Notes: generated from the sequence alone by a model not told the origin. DNA of 64,000 nucleotides from Aquabacter cavernae (GCF_003993795.1 NZ_RWKV01000008.1:1364001-1428000); one strand, 5' to 3'. Shown: positions 9,210 to 18,573, counted from the first letter of the stretch. Translations and numbers: made by a program.

Positions 9210-10184
9210 ATGACCCGTCCTGCCAAGCGCGTCGCCATTACCGGTGCGGCCGGCCAGATCTCCTATTCGCTTCTGTTCCGCATTGCCCACGGCGACATCT
9301 TCGGAGCCGACCAGCCCGTCATCCTTCAGCTTCTGGACCTGCCGCAGGCCCAGGCGGCCGTGGGCGGCGTGGTGATGGAGCTTGAGGATTGCGCGTTCCC
9401 GCTGCTGGCCGGCACGGTCATCACCGACGATCCGGCCGTTGCGCTGCGCGATGTGGACGCCGCCATCTTCGTGGGCGCCCGCCCGCGTTCGAAGGGCATG
9501 GAGCGTCGCGACCTGCTGTCCGCCAATGCCGAGATCTTCAAGGTGCAGGGCCGCGCCCTGAACGAGGCCGCCAAGCGCGACGCCAAGGTGCTCGTGGTGG
9601 GCAACCCCGCCAACACCAATGCCGGCATCCTCTCGCACTTCGCGCCGGACTTCCCGGCCGAGAACATCACCGCCATGCTGCGGCTCGACCACAACCGCGC
9701 GCTCTCCCAGCTCGCGGCCAAGGCCGGCATCGAAGTGGCGAGCATCGAGAAGATGACCGTGTGGGGCAATCATTCGCCCACCATGTTCGCCGACTGGCGC
9801 TTCGCCACCTCCGGCGGCAAGTCCCTGCCCGAGATCATCGGCGACGAGACCTGGTATCGCGAGACCTTCATCCCCACCGTCGCCAAGCGCGGCACGGCCA
9901 TCATCGAAGCCCGCGGCGCCTCCTCGGCGGCCTCCGCCGCCAACGCGGCCATTGACCACATGCATGACTGGGTCCAGGGCACCAATGGCGGCTGGGTCTC
10001 CATGGGCGTGCGCTCGGACGGCGACTACGGCATTCCGGAAGGCATCATCGCCGGCGTGCCCTGCACCTGCGCCAACGGCTCTTATGAGCGCGTGAAGGGC
10101 CTGCCCATCGACGACTTCGCCCGCAAGATGATCGACCACACCGTGGCCGAGCTGAAGGAAGAGATCGAGGCCGCGCTCTCCTGA
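9210..10184 (+). CDS. mdh: Malate dehydrogenase (NAD), cytosolic-type (MDH2-like) family
   Basis: 324 aa. It oxidises malate to oxaloacetate with NAD in the TCA cycle. [16 protein letters not shown] is the nucleotide-binding fingerprint of the cytosolic-type malate dehydrogenases; NPANTNAG, the active-site segment [12 protein letters not shown], and WGNHSPTM with the catalytic His follow. Most alphaproteobacteria carry the lactate-dehydrogenase-like Mdh (GSGNIG fingerprint), so the subtype is notable. It is monocistronic: a leader hairpin precedes it and a strong terminator follows. The sucCD/sucAB genes often found downstream are absent here. Confidence 0.94.
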   Translation: MTRPAKRVAITGAAGQISYSLLFRIAHGDIFGADQPVILQLLDLPQAQAAVGGVVMELEDCAFPLLAGTVITDDPAVALRDVDAAIFVGARPRSKGMERRDLLSANAEIFKVQGRALNEAAKRDAKVLVVGNPANTNAGILSHFAPDFPAENITAMLRLDHNRALSQLAAKAGIEVASIEKMTVWGNHSPTMFADWRFATSGGKSLPEIIGDETWYRETFIPTVAKRGTAIIEARGASSAASAANAAIDHMHDWVQGTNGGWVSMGVRSDGDYGIPEGIIAGVPCTCANGSYERVKGLPIDDFARKMIDHTVAELKEEIEAALS

Positions 10185-10211
10185 GCCCTGCCGATCCGAT
10201 CATCCGTTGAG

Positions 10212-10242
10212 AGGGGCGCGGTTTCCGCGCCCCTTTTCTTTT
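10212..10242 (+). terminator. Rho-independent terminator of mdh
   Basis: A perfect 10-bp stem (10212-10221 with 10225-10234) and a TTT loop are followed by a T-rich tract TTTTCTTTT overlapping the stem end. This is the clearest intrinsic terminator in the window. Confidence 0.9.
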
Positions 10243-10248
10243 GGCTCA

Positions 10249-10350
10249 TACCAACGGCCTCGATCTTTGACCGAAGCCGAGTGGTTTACGCTCAGGCGCC
10301 GCGCAGGCTTGCACCATCGGCCCGTGCGTGGAGGTTACGGGCCGATGGTG
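10249..10350. repeat. Dispersed structured intergenic repeat, copy A
   Basis: About 102 bp beginning TACCAACGGCC and ending in a perfect 14-bp inverted repeat (10312-10325 with 10337-10350) that abuts the hemN stop codon. A second copy lies at 62271-62373, roughly 80% similar by eye over the first 78 bp; the terminal hairpin is kept but its stem sequence differs on both arms. Both copies lie between convergent genes. It may act as a terminator or be a REP-like element. Confidence 0.75.
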
Positions 10351-11715
10351 TCAGACCGCCATCGAGTGGCGCCCGCCCTGGCCGAGATAGGCGTCGAAGG
10401 CCGAGGCCACCACGCGGGCGATCTCATGGGCATGGGACGTGATGGCGAGGCGCTTGCCGTCGAACGTCACCCAGCCCGCATCGAGGAACGGGCGCAGCGC
10501 GTCGAGGTCGGCCGTCAGCGCCTCCGGGGGCGCCCCGTGGGATGCCGCGATCTCGGCCAGATCCACGTCGAAATAGCACAGCAACTGGGCGATCACGTCG
10601 CCGCGCAGGGCGTCCTCGCCCGCAAAGGCCCGGCCCTTGACGGTCGGCAGGCACCCCGCATCCACCGCGCGCCGCCAGCCGGCGACATCGGGGGCATTCT
10701 GGGCATAGCCGAACGGCGTGCGGCTGATGGAAGAGGCGCCGAGGCCCAGAAGCGTGCCGGCCTCGTCCGTAGTGTAGCCCTGGAAGTTGCGGTGCAGCCG
10801 CCGGGCGTCGCGGGCCAGGGTCATGCTGTCGTCCGGCAAGGCGAAATGGTCGATGCCGATCTCCACATAGCCGCCCGCCACCAGCATCTCGCGGGCGAGC
10901 CCCGCATGGCGGATGCGCGCCTCCGCGCCCGGCAAGTCCGCTTCCACCACCAGCTTCTGGTGCGACTTCATCCAGGGCACATGGGCATAGCCGAACAGCG
11001 AGATGCGGTTCGGCCGCAGATCCAGCATATGGCGCACCGTGTCCGCGATGCTCAGATGCGTCTGGCGCGGCAGGCCGTACATGAGGTCCGCATTGATGGC
11101 CGCGATGCCCGCCGCCCGCAGCGCCGCAAAGCCAGCCGCCACGGTCTCCAGCGGCTGGATACGGCCGATGGCGGTCTGCACGTCCCCATCCAGCGTCTGC
11201 ACGCCGAGGCTCGCGCGGGTGATGCCGATGCCGGCCAGAAGGCGCGCGCCCTCCTGCGTCAGGTGGCGCGGGTCCAGCTCGATGGCATGCTCGATGCCGG
11301 CGGGAATGCGGAAGTGCCGGTGAAGCGCGGCGGCGAGCTCCTCCAGGCAGTCCGGCGGCAGCGCATTGGGCGTGCCCCCGCCCCAATGGATATGGGAGAC
11401 CTCAGTCGTCCCCACCTGCTCGGCCACCAAAGCGATTTCCGCCGCCAGCACCTGCGCATAGGCGCGCACCGGCTCCTCCCGGCGCACCGCCTTGGTGTTG
11501 CAGCCGCAATAGCTGCACAAGGACTGGCAGAACGGCACATGCAGATAGAGCGAAACGGGCGCAGCCGTGTCCTTCAGGCGCGCCAGCCACGCGCCGTAAT
11601 CGGCGCCGGTCACCTGCGCCGAGAAATGGGGCGCCGTGGGATAGGAAGTGTAGCGCGGCACCATGCGGCGGGCATGGTCCAGAAGGGCGGCGGAGGGCGG
11701 GACGTGACTGATCAT
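10351..11715 (-). CDS. hemN: Oxygen-independent coproporphyrinogen III oxidase
   Basis: 454 aa radical-SAM enzyme that converts coproporphyrinogen III to protoporphyrinogen IX without oxygen. The cluster motif CQSLCSYC (Cys63, Cys67, Cys70) sits in YLHVPFCQSLCSYCGCN; IHWGGGTPN, the SAM-binding glycine motif, and SLGVQTLD follow. The C-terminal HemN domain is complete. The start at 11715 is chosen because MISHVPPSAALLDHARRMVPRYTSYPTAP fits the family; a longer reading starts 11 codons upstream. An FNR/FixK-like dyad lies 36 bp upstream, which suits oxygen-limited induction. It converges with mdh. Confidence 0.93.
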   Translation of the reverse strand: MISHVPPSAALLDHARRMVPRYTSYPTAPHFSAQVTGADYGAWLARLKDTAAPVSLYLHVPFCQSLCSYCGCNTKAVRREEPVRAYAQVLAAEIALVAEQVGTTEVSHIHWGGGTPNALPPDCLEELAAALHRHFRIPAGIEHAIELDPRHLTQEGARLLAGIGITRASLGVQTLDGDVQTAIGRIQPLETVAAGFAALRAAGIAAINADLMYGLPRQTHLSIADTVRHMLDLRPNRISLFGYAHVPWMKSHQKLVVEADLPGAEARIRHAGLAREMLVAGGYVEIGIDHFALPDDSMTLARDARRLHRNFQGYTTDEAGTLLGLGASSISRTPFGYAQNAPDVAGWRRAVDAGCLPTVKGRAFAGEDALRGDVIAQLLCYFDVDLAEIAASHGAPPEALTADLDALRPFLDAGWVTFDGKRLAITSHAHEIARVVASAFDAYLGQGGRHSMAV

Positions 11716-11750
11716 GGCGCCCACTATGGGCGCCCCCGGCGCGGCCATCC

Positions 11751-11764
11751 TTGACCAAGGTCAG
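11751..11764 (-). promoter_or_regulatory. FNR/FixK-like box upstream of hemN
   Basis: TTGACCAAGGTCAG (plus-strand reading) matches the TTGAC-N4-GTCAA dyad at 9 of 10 fixed positions. hemN is a known FNR/FixK target in many alphaproteobacteria. The centre is 42-43 bp from the ATG, so a class II (-41.5) activator position would put transcription start almost on the start codon. The assignment is therefore tentative. Confidence 0.4.
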
Positions 11765-11800
11765 ATTGCCGCGCCGCAGGTTCCGCTTATTCGCAGCTCG

Positions 11801-12919
11801 CTATTTGCGCCCCGGCGGAACCGCCGAGACACCGGGCTGGCCATCGCGGCGGGGCGGCTCCTGGATGATGACGCCCGCCCATTCCAGGCCGCGATAGGTC
11901 TCGTAGCCGGGGGTAAGGTGGAAGGCGGTGGCGCGCCCGTTCGTGTCATGGACGACACCCTGGCGCCGCCCCGCAAGGGCGAGGTCCACGCGCTCGGTCA
12001 GCTCGCCCCGGCGGTCGGACGAGGACAGGATGCGCCCGCGCGCATCCACCAGCAGAACGCGCGAGCGCTCCGCCTCCTCGGGGGAGAGACGCACGCCGTC
12101 CACCACCGCATGGGCCTGGGGCTCCCAGTCGAAATGGATGCCCAGCACGCCGATGGGGGCGCCGAAAGTCTCGCCATTCTCGCGCACGGCGGCGGCATAG
12201 GTGGCCACCGGGGCATTGTTCAGCGGGCGGCACAGATCCACGTCCGCCACCGCATAGGCATCGCCCGACGCGGAGGTGAGCGCCTCCTTGAACCACTTCT
12301 CGTGGGAGACATCCACACCGCGCACGGCGGGGTAGCGGTCCGGTCGCCCATGGGCCACCACCCGCCCATCCGGCGTGCAGATCCAGAGATCCAGATACAC
12401 CGTGTAGGCGGAGAGAATGACGCCGAGGCGCCGCTCCCCCTCCAGCAGCACGTCGGTGGACTGGTCGCCGGCTGCGGCCACGACGGCGGCGTCGGTGGCC
12501 CACCAGCGCACGTCGCAGGTGCGCTCATACAGGTTGCGGTCGATGATCTCGATGCCGTTCAGGCACAGATCCACCAGCCGCTGGCCACGAAGGTCGGCGG
12601 CCATGCGCCGGCCCACGGAACGCAGCTCGTCGAGGGCGGAGGTCAGCTCGCTTTCCATCTCCGAGGCGAGCTTGCCGATCTCCGCGCTCACCGCCTTCAC
12701 CTCCTGGGCGACGACGGCGAAGCCTTTGCCGGAATCCCCCGCCCGGGCCGCCTCGATGGTGGCGTTGAGGGCGAGGATGCGGGTTTGTCCGGTAATGGAC
12801 TGGATTGCCCGGGCCTTTCCCGCAGCAATGCTGCGGGCATGGTCCGAGAGGGCGATGACCTGTTCAGGCGTATCAGCCGCGGCAGCTGCCTGCGACAACG
12901 AGGGAAGCGATCCGTGCAT
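11801..12919 (-). CDS. Soluble MCP-like sensor: short methyl-accepting signalling segment followed by a Cache-like domain
   Basis: 372 aa, start set by GGAGGG eight bases upstream. Residues about 35-95 carry the tip of a methyl-accepting chemotaxis protein signalling domain ([30 protein letters not shown]), the part that contacts CheA/CheW, and a further helix follows to about 110. From about 120 the protein looks like a Cache sensor ([44 protein letters not shown]). There is no signal peptide or membrane segment. The order is reversed compared with normal chemoreceptors (sensor first, signalling last) and the signalling hairpin is short. It probably senses a small molecule in the cytoplasm; the partner is unknown. 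Confidence 0.75.
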   Translation of the reverse strand: MHGSLPSLSQAAAAADTPEQVIALSDHARSIAAGKARAIQSITGQTRILALNATIEAARAGDSGKGFAVVAQEVKAVSAEIGKLASEMESELTSALDELRSVGRRMAADLRGQRLVDLCLNGIEIIDRNLYERTCDVRWWATDAAVVAAAGDQSTDVLLEGERRLGVILSAYTVYLDLWICTPDGRVVAHGRPDRYPAVRGVDVSHEKWFKEALTSASGDAYAVADVDLCRPLNNAPVATYAAAVRENGETFGAPIGVLGIHFDWEPQAHAVVDGVRLSPEEAERSRVLLVDARGRILSSSDRRGELTERVDLALAGRRQGVVHDTNGRATAFHLTPGYETYRGLEWAGVIIQEPPRRDGQPGVSAVPPGRK

Positions 12920-13265
12920 GGGAACCCTCCGGGCGGTCGCGCAATGCAATGGCGACCCCTATGATCAAGAACGAAACAAAAACGCACTCCCCGAAACCGC
13001 CGAAAACAGCGACCCCGGGACTGAATAAACAGTGACTCGCAAAAACCATGCCGCCCCGAAAGGATGCTGCGCCGGCTAGCTTGTGCGTGCATTGCACAAA
13101 ACACCATCGCTTGACGTGTCCTGAACGGGCGGAATGCCTTTCCTCCGGGCTGGCAGCCCCTTAATGTCCCGATTCTGCCCCCACGCCCGGCTTGGCCGGG
13201 CCTTGCCGATGCTTCAGAGCCCGTAGCGGGGCATATCCCGTTTGCGTGGCAGCGGAGAGACGAAG
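12920..13265. promoter_or_regulatory. Divergent intergenic region between the MCP-like gene and pepN
   Basis: 346 bp containing the start regions of both genes. Visible elements are an inverted repeat TTGTGC-N7-GCACAA at 13081-13099 and a TTGACG hexamer near 13112, either of which could belong to a promoter. No open frame in it looks like a gene. Confidence 0.3.
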
Positions 13266-15899
13266 ATGCGAAACGCCGATGTTGCCCCCATCCGTTTGGC
13301 GGACTACCGCCCGCCGGACTGGCTGGTGGACACGGTGGACCTGGACATCTCGCTTCACCCCACCGCCACGCGGGTGGTTTCGCGCCTCGCGCTGCGGCGC
13401 AATCCGGCGGGTCGCGCGGATGCCCCCGTGATGCTGGACGGCGACGGCCTGCAATTGGTGCGCCTCGCCATGAACGGCCAGCCCGCAGTGGGCGGCGCCT
13501 ATGAGGCGACCCCGGCCCGGCTCACCATCGCCGTGCCCCCGGCCGATGCCTTCGTGCTGGAGGTGGAGACCCTTCTGGACCCCTCCGCCAATACCCAGCT
13601 CATGGGCCTCTATCGCACCACCGGCGCCTATTGCACCCAGTGCGAGCCGGAAGGCTTCCGCCGCATCACCTATTTCCCGGACCGCACCGACGTACTGGCG
13701 GTCTACACCACCCGCATCGAGGCTGAGCGGGACGAGGCGCCCGTTCTGCTGGGCAACGGCAACCTGCTGCGCCACGGCCCGGTGGAAGGCACCAGCCGCC
13801 ATTATGCCGTGTGGCACGACCCCTGGCCGAAGCCCAGCTACCTGTTCGCACTGGTGGGCGGACGGCTCGCCAAGGTGCCCGGCCATTTCCTCACCGCCTC
13901 CGGCCGCCCCGTGGATCTCGGCATCTATGTGGAATTGGGCAAGCAGGACCGGGCAGGCTACGCCATGGATGCGCTGAAGCGCTCCATGCGCTGGGACGAG
14001 CATGCGTTCGGGCGGGAATACGATCTCGACGTGTTCAACATCGTCGCCGTGTCCGACTTCAACATGGGCGCCATGGAGAATAAGGGCCTCAACGTCTTCA
14101 ACGACAAATACATCCTGGCGACGCCCGAGACCGCCACCGATGCGGACTATGCCAATATCGAGGCGATCATCGCCCACGAATATTTCCACAACTGGACCGG
14201 CAACCGCATCACCTGCCGCGACTGGTTCCAGCTCTGCCTGAAGGAAGGCCTCACCGTCTTCCGCGACCAGGAATTCTCCTCCGACCAGCGCTCGCGGCCG
14301 GTGAAGCGCATCGCGGACGTGCGGCTCCTGAAGGCGCAGCAATTCACCGAGGATGCCGGCCCCCTCGCCCATCCCGTGCGGCCCGATACCTATCGCGAGA
14401 TCAACAACTTCTACACCGCCACCGTCTATGAAAAAGGCGCCGAGGTGGTGCGCATGCTGAAGACCCTGCTCGGGGCCGACGGCTTCCGGGCGGGCATGGA
14501 CCTGTTCTTCACGCGCCATGACGGCGATGCGGCGACGGTGGAGGATTTCCTCGCCTGCTTCGCCGAGGCCACCGGCCGCGATCTCTCCCAGTTCGCCTTG
14601 TGGTACCAGCAGTCCGGCACGCCGCGCCTGTCCGTGATGGGCACCTATGATCCCGACGCCGCCACCTTCCGCGTGGATGTCGCGCAGGCCATGCCCCCGA
14701 CGCCCGGCCAGCCGGAGAAGGCGGCCATGGTGATCCCGCTCGCCATCGGCCTTGTGGGCGCCGACGGCACCGACCTGCCGCTCATTCTCGCCGACGGCCA
14801 GCGGCTGGAGACCGGGGTGCTGGAGGTGACGCAGACGCGGGAGAGCTTCCTGTTCACCGGCCTGCCGGAGCGGCCCGTCGCCTCCCTGAACCGGGGCTTC
14901 TCGGCGCCGGTCAATCTCACCAGCTCCCTCTCAGTGGACGATTTCGTCTTCCTCGCCGCCCATGACCGGGACCCGTTCAACCGCTTCGATGCCATCCAGG
15001 CGCTGGCCCTCGATCTGCTGAAGCGCGGCGCCGCCGACGGCGCATTGCCGGCCCCCAACGCGCTCTTGGACGCGGCGCGGCGCATTCTGGACGCGGATGA
15101 CCTCGACCCCGCCTTCAAGGCGCAGGCGCTGGCCCTGCCGGGGGAGATGGAGGTCGCCCGGGAACTGGCCCGCGACGTGAACCCCGATGCGGTGTTCACC
15201 GCCCGCCGGGCGCTACGCCGGGCGGTGAGCGAGGCGCTCTCCCCGCGCCTTGTGGAGGTGTATGGCACGCTCGCCACACGCGGGCGCTATTCGCCGGATG
15301 CCGCCTCGGCGGGACGGCGCGCGCTGCGCAACCTCGCGCTGGATTACCTCGCCGTGCCCGGCTCGCTGGACGGGCTCGCCCGCGCCGAGACCCAGTTCAG
15401 CGAGGCGGACAACATGACCGACCGCTTTGCCGCACTGGCCGTGCTCGCCCAGCACGACACGCCGCACCGGATTTCGGCGCTGGACGCCTTCCACCGCCGC
15501 TATGCCGCCGATCCCCTGGTGATCGACAAGTGGCTGAGCCTCCAGGCGCAGATCGCCGAGCCCGGCACGCTGGACCGGGTGCGCGACCTGACCCTGCTGC
15601 CGGTCTTCGCCATGACCAATCCGAACCGCGTGCGCGCGCTCATCGGCGCCTTCGCAGCGGGCAACCCCACCCAGTTCAACCGGGCGGACGGCGCGGGCTA
15701 CGACTTCCTCGTGGATGTGGTGCTGAGCCTCGACGGGAAGAACGCGCAGCTTGCCTCGCGCCTTCTGTCCGCCTTCAAGACCTGGCGCCAGTTGGAGCCC
15801 GGCCGCGCGGGGCTGGCGGAAGCGGCCCTGCGCCGTGTCGCCGACACCCCGGAATTGTCTGACGACGTGGCCGATATCGCCACCCGCGCTCTGGCCTGA
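13266..15899 (+). CDS. pepN: Aminopeptidase N
   Basis: 877 aa M1-family zinc aminopeptidase that removes N-terminal residues from cytoplasmic peptides. The exopeptidase GAMEN motif is at residues 268-272. The zinc site HEYFH is at 304-308 with the third ligand Glu327 in LKEGLTV, and YEKGAEVVRM carries the transition-state Tyr. Full family length and no signal peptide. The start at 13266 is chosen for GGAGAGACGAAG directly upstream; an in-frame start eight codons earlier has no ribosome site. Single-gene unit, divergent from the MCP-like sensor. Confidence 0.95.
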   Translation: MRNADVAPIRLADYRPPDWLVDTVDLDISLHPTATRVVSRLALRRNPAGRADAPVMLDGDGLQLVRLAMNGQPAVGGAYEATPARLTIAVPPADAFVLEVETLLDPSANTQLMGLYRTTGAYCTQCEPEGFRRITYFPDRTDVLAVYTTRIEAERDEAPVLLGNGNLLRHGPVEGTSRHYAVWHDPWPKPSYLFALVGGRLAKVPGHFLTASGRPVDLGIYVELGKQDRAGYAMDALKRSMRWDEHAFGREYDLDVFNIVAVSDFNMGAMENKGLNVFNDKYILATPETATDADYANIEAIIAHEYFHNWTGNRITCRDWFQLCLKEGLTVFRDQEFSSDQRSRPVKRIADVRLLKAQQFTEDAGPLAHPVRPDTYREINNFYTATVYEKGAEVVRMLKTLLGADGFRAGMDLFFTRHDGDAATVEDFLACFAEATGRDLSQFALWYQQSGTPRLSVMGTYDPDAATFRVDVAQAMPPTPGQPEKAAMVIPLAIGLVGADGTDLPLILADGQRLETGVLEVTQTRESFLFTGLPERPVASLNRGFSAPVNLTSSLSVDDFVFLAAHDRDPFNRFDAIQALALDLLKRGAADGALPAPNALLDAARRILDADDLDPAFKAQALALPGEMEVARELARDVNPDAVFTARRALRRAVSEALSPRLVEVYGTLATRGRYSPDAASAGRRALRNLALDYLAVPGSLDGLARAETQFSEADNMTDRFAALAVLAQHDTPHRISALDAFHRRYAADPLVIDKWLSLQAQIAEPGTLDRVRDLTLLPVFAMTNPNRVRALIGAFAAGNPTQFNRADGAGYDFLVDVVLSLDGKNAQLASRLLSAFKTWRQLEPGRAGLAEAALRRVADTPELSDDVADIATRALA

Positions 15900-16092
15900 G
15901 GCCCGGCCAAGCCTCTCATCGCCCCGCCTTTTCCGCCATCATGCCCGGACCTGATCCGAGCGTGATGGCGCCCCCGTGCGCACGCGCCGCAGGGCGCTGC
16001 CAGGCCCCAGGCGACGCCTGCCTACGCCTCGCACAGCGCGCCCAGAAGACGAACTCCGTATTTGCACTGTGATTAATCGTATTGCACACGTC

Positions 16093-16120
16093 TTGCGCAA
16101 AATTTCAGAGGCAATAAAAT
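16093..16120 (+). promoter_or_regulatory. Putative sigma-70 promoter with TTGCAC repeats for the CMD/ABC operon
   Basis: TTGCGC (16093-16098), 16 bp, then TAAAAT (16115-16120), 28 bp before the first ATG of the operon. Upstream, TTGCAC occurs twice with a 20-bp period (16062 and 16082) flanking a GATTAATC palindrome, as expected for an activator site on one DNA face. The stretch is clearly more AT-rich than its surroundings. The regulator is unknown. Confidence 0.45.
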
Positions 16121-16148
16121 TCATCGAAAATATCTGGAGTTTTCAGCC

Positions 16149-16730
16149 ATGCCGCGCACCGCATCGCGCCTTCCCTTGCGCACAACCGAGGATGCCCCTG
16201 AAGCTGCGAGGGAGCGCCTTGCCGCCGCCGAGCAACGCAACGGCTACCTGCCCAACCTGCTGCGCGTGCTCGCCAATGCGCCGGTGGCGCTGGAGGCGTA
16301 CCAGACGCTCGGCGCCATCAACGGCCGCGCCTCCCTTTCCCTCGCCGAGCGTGAGGCGGTCCAGATCACGGCGGCCGCGCTCCATGGCTGCGGCTTCTGC
16401 GTGGCGGGGCACACCGCCATCGCCACCAAGCAGGCCAAGCTCGATGCGGTGACCATCGAGGCCCTGCGCGCCGTCGGCCGCGTGCCCGATGCCCGCCTCG
16501 CCGCCATCGCGCGCCTCACGGGCGCGGTCATCGCCACGCGCGGCCGGGTGCCGGAAGCCGATCTTCAGGCTTTCCATGCGGCGGGCTTCGACGATCAGGC
16601 GGCGCTGGAAGTGGTGCTGGGCGTCAGCCTCGCCACTTTGTGCAACTTCGCCAACAATCTCGGTGCCCCGCCGCTCAATGCGGAGCTGGAGCCCTATCGC
16701 TGGGACGGCCCCGCCGCCGCCGCGGAATGA
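16149..16730 (+). CDS. Carboxymuconolactone decarboxylase / AhpD-like family protein
   Basis: 193 aa, all-helical CMD fold. The redox motif is in ALHGCGFCVAGHTAIA, giving Cys-x2-Cys and the conserved His of AhpD-type peroxidase partners; the preceding SLAEREAVQITAAA is typical. It is the first gene of a five-gene operon that continues with an acyl-CoA-dehydrogenase-like enzyme and an ABC importer. It ends in an ATGA overlap with the next gene. GGAG sits nine bases before the start. A role in detoxifying peroxide or handling a reactive intermediate made by the operon is a guess. Confidence 0.75.
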   Translation: MPRTASRLPLRTTEDAPEAARERLAAAEQRNGYLPNLLRVLANAPVALEAYQTLGAINGRASLSLAEREAVQITAAALHGCGFCVAGHTAIATKQAKLDAVTIEALRAVGRVPDARLAAIARLTGAVIATRGRVPEADLQAFHAAGFDDQAALEVVLGVSLATLCNFANNLGAPPLNAELEPYRWDGPAAAAE

Positions 16731-17809
16731 GCGGCGCGCAAACGACGCTCGATCGCGCTTTGGCGGACTGGCTGGACGCAAGCGCGGCGACCCTCGACGG
16801 GGACGCGACATTGGCCCCCCAGGTCCTGCCGCGCCTTGCCGCCGCCGGGGCGGCATCTGCCGGCGTGCCGGTGGCGCAGGGCGGCGCCGGTGGGGATGTG
16901 GCCGATGCGGTCGCCGCCATCGCCGCCGTGAGCGCCCGCTCCCTGGCGGCGGGCTTCGTGCTCTGGGGCCATCGCAGCTACATCGAATATCTGCTCCAGA
17001 GCCCCAACAGCGCTCTGCGCGAGCGCCTTTTGCCGGACCTGCTGGCCGGGCGCCTCGCCGGCGCCACGGGCCTGTCCAACGCCATGAAATTCCTCTCGGG
17101 CCTTGAGGACTTGCAGATCGCCGCGCGGGGCGACGACGCGCATCTGCGCCTCGACGGGAAGATGCCCTGGGTCACCAATCTGCCGCCCGGCACCTTCCAT
17201 GTGGCCGCCGCCGTATCCCGGCCGGGCGGCGGCGCGTTCGTCGCCAGCCTCGCCAGCGACGATGCGGGGCTGGAGCGCTCCGAAGACCTCGACCTCATGG
17301 GATTGCGCGGCACCAACACCGCCGCCCTCGCCATCACCGACCTGCCCCTCCCGCCCGAACGTGTGATCGCGCCGGACGCGGGCGCCTGGCTGCCGCGCGT
17401 GCGCCCGGCCTTTCTCGGCCTCCAATGCGGCATGTCCATCGGGCTGGCCCGGCGCGCCTTGGCCGAGGCGACGGACTGCGCGGGGCCGGGGCGCGGCGTG
17501 CTGGCCGCCCCGTGCACCACCCTCGCCGCCGCCCTGAGCGATCAGGAGGAGGCGCTGACGAAGGGGCTGCGCGCGGGCACCTTCCTGTCCGATCCCGCCG
17601 CCTTGTTCCGCATCCGCATCGCCCTCGCCGATATCGTCGCCGAGGCGGTGGGGCTGGAACTTCAGGCGTCCGGCGGGCGGGCCTATCTCTCCGGGCCGGG
17701 CGCGGGCTTCGCGCGCCGCTGGCGCGAGGCGGCCTTCATCCCCGTCATCACGCCGAGCCTCGTCCAGTTGAAGAGCGCGCTGGCGGCCCAGCGCCGGGGC
17801 GCCGCATGA
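16727..17809 (+). CDS. Acyl-CoA dehydrogenase-like flavoprotein
   Basis: 360 aa. N-terminal helices are followed by a beta domain (TGLSNAMKF, then LRLDGKMPWVTNLPPG, the usual flavin-contacting strand region, and LDLMGLRGTNTAALAITDLPLPPERVI) and a C-terminal helical bundle. This layout matches the acyl-CoA dehydrogenase superfamily, including the flavin monooxygenases SfnB and DszC. The fold is clear but the reaction is not. The partner importer is of the sulfonate/nitrate type, so a role in degrading an imported organosulfur or similar compound is plausible but unproven. It overlaps both neighbours by ATGA. Confidence 0.65.
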   Translation: MSGAQTTLDRALADWLDASAATLDGDATLAPQVLPRLAAAGAASAGVPVAQGGAGGDVADAVAAIAAVSARSLAAGFVLWGHRSYIEYLLQSPNSALRERLLPDLLAGRLAGATGLSNAMKFLSGLEDLQIAARGDDAHLRLDGKMPWVTNLPPGTFHVAAAVSRPGGGAFVASLASDDAGLERSEDLDLMGLRGTNTAALAITDLPLPPERVIAPDAGAWLPRVRPAFLGLQCGMSIGLARRALAEATDCAGPGRGVLAAPCTTLAAALSDQEEALTKGLRAGTFLSDPAALFRIRIALADIVAEAVGLELQASGGRAYLSGPGAGFARRWREAAFIPVITPSLVQLKSALAAQRRGAA

Positions 17810-18573
17810 GCGCGCCCCTTCTTGCCGCCCAGGGCATCGAACTGCGTTATCCCGGCGCCGCCGCGCCGGTGCTCACCGGCTTCGACCTCGCCTTGCAGCC
17901 GGGCGAGGTGGTGGCGTTGCTGGGGCCGAGCGGCGTCGGCAAGTCCAGCCTGCTGCGGGTGCTGGCCGGCCTCCAGCCGCCGAGCGCGGGCGCTGTGGCC
18001 CTCGAAGGCGCGCCGTTGCGCGAGGGGCATCCCCGCCTTGCCATGGCCTTCCAGGATCCCTGCCTTCTGCCCTGGCTCTCCCTGGAGGCCAATGTGGCCT
18101 TCGGCCTGGATTTCAAGCGCCAGCCCCGCCTGCCCCGCCCCGAGCTTCAGGCACGGGTGGACGCGGCCATTGCTGAAGTGGGCCTCGCCCATGCCCGGCG
18201 CCTGCCGCCCTCGGCCCTTTCCGGCGGCATGGCCCAGCGCGCCGCCCTCGCCCGCTGCCTCGCCCGCAAGCCGCAGGTGCTGCTGCTGGACGAGCCGTTC
18301 GGCGCGCTGGATGAGGTGACGCGCGGCGAGATGCAGGATCTGCTGCTGAAGGTGGTGTCCGATTTCGGCACCGCCGCCATCCTTGTGACCCACGATATCG
18401 ACGAGGCGCTGCTGCTGGCCGACCGTGTGCTGCTGCTGGGCGGCACGCCCGCGCGGCAGATCGGCGCCTGGCCCGTGGCCCTGCCCCGGCCGCGTCGCGA
18501 CGCCATCGCCGCCTTGGGCGAGATGCGCGTCGCCATCCTTCAGACCCTTCATCAGGCGGTTCGCCGCCACTGA
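17806..18573 (+). CDS. ABC transporter ATPase, SsuB/TauB/NrtD-like
   Basis: 255 aa nucleotide-binding subunit. Walker A GPSGVGKSS near residue 44, Q-loop FQDPCLLPW, signature LSGGMAQRAALAR, Walker B VLLLDEPFGALDE and the switch His in LVTHDIDEA are all present. The C-terminal GGTPARQIGAWPVALPRPR is typical of ATPases that serve sulfonate, nitrate and taurine importers. The start at 17806 overlaps the previous stop by ATGA. It should energise the permease at 19787. Confidence 0.92.
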   Translation: MSAPLLAAQGIELRYPGAAAPVLTGFDLALQPGEVVALLGPSGVGKSSLLRVLAGLQPPSAGAVALEGAPLREGHPRLAMAFQDPCLLPWLSLEANVAFGLDFKRQPRLPRPELQARVDAAIAEVGLAHARRLPPSALSGGMAQRAALARCLARKPQVLLLDEPFGALDEVTRGEMQDLLLKVVSDFGTAAILVTHDIDEALLLADRVLLLGGTPARQIGAWPVALPRPRRDAIAALGEMRVAILQTLHQAVRRH

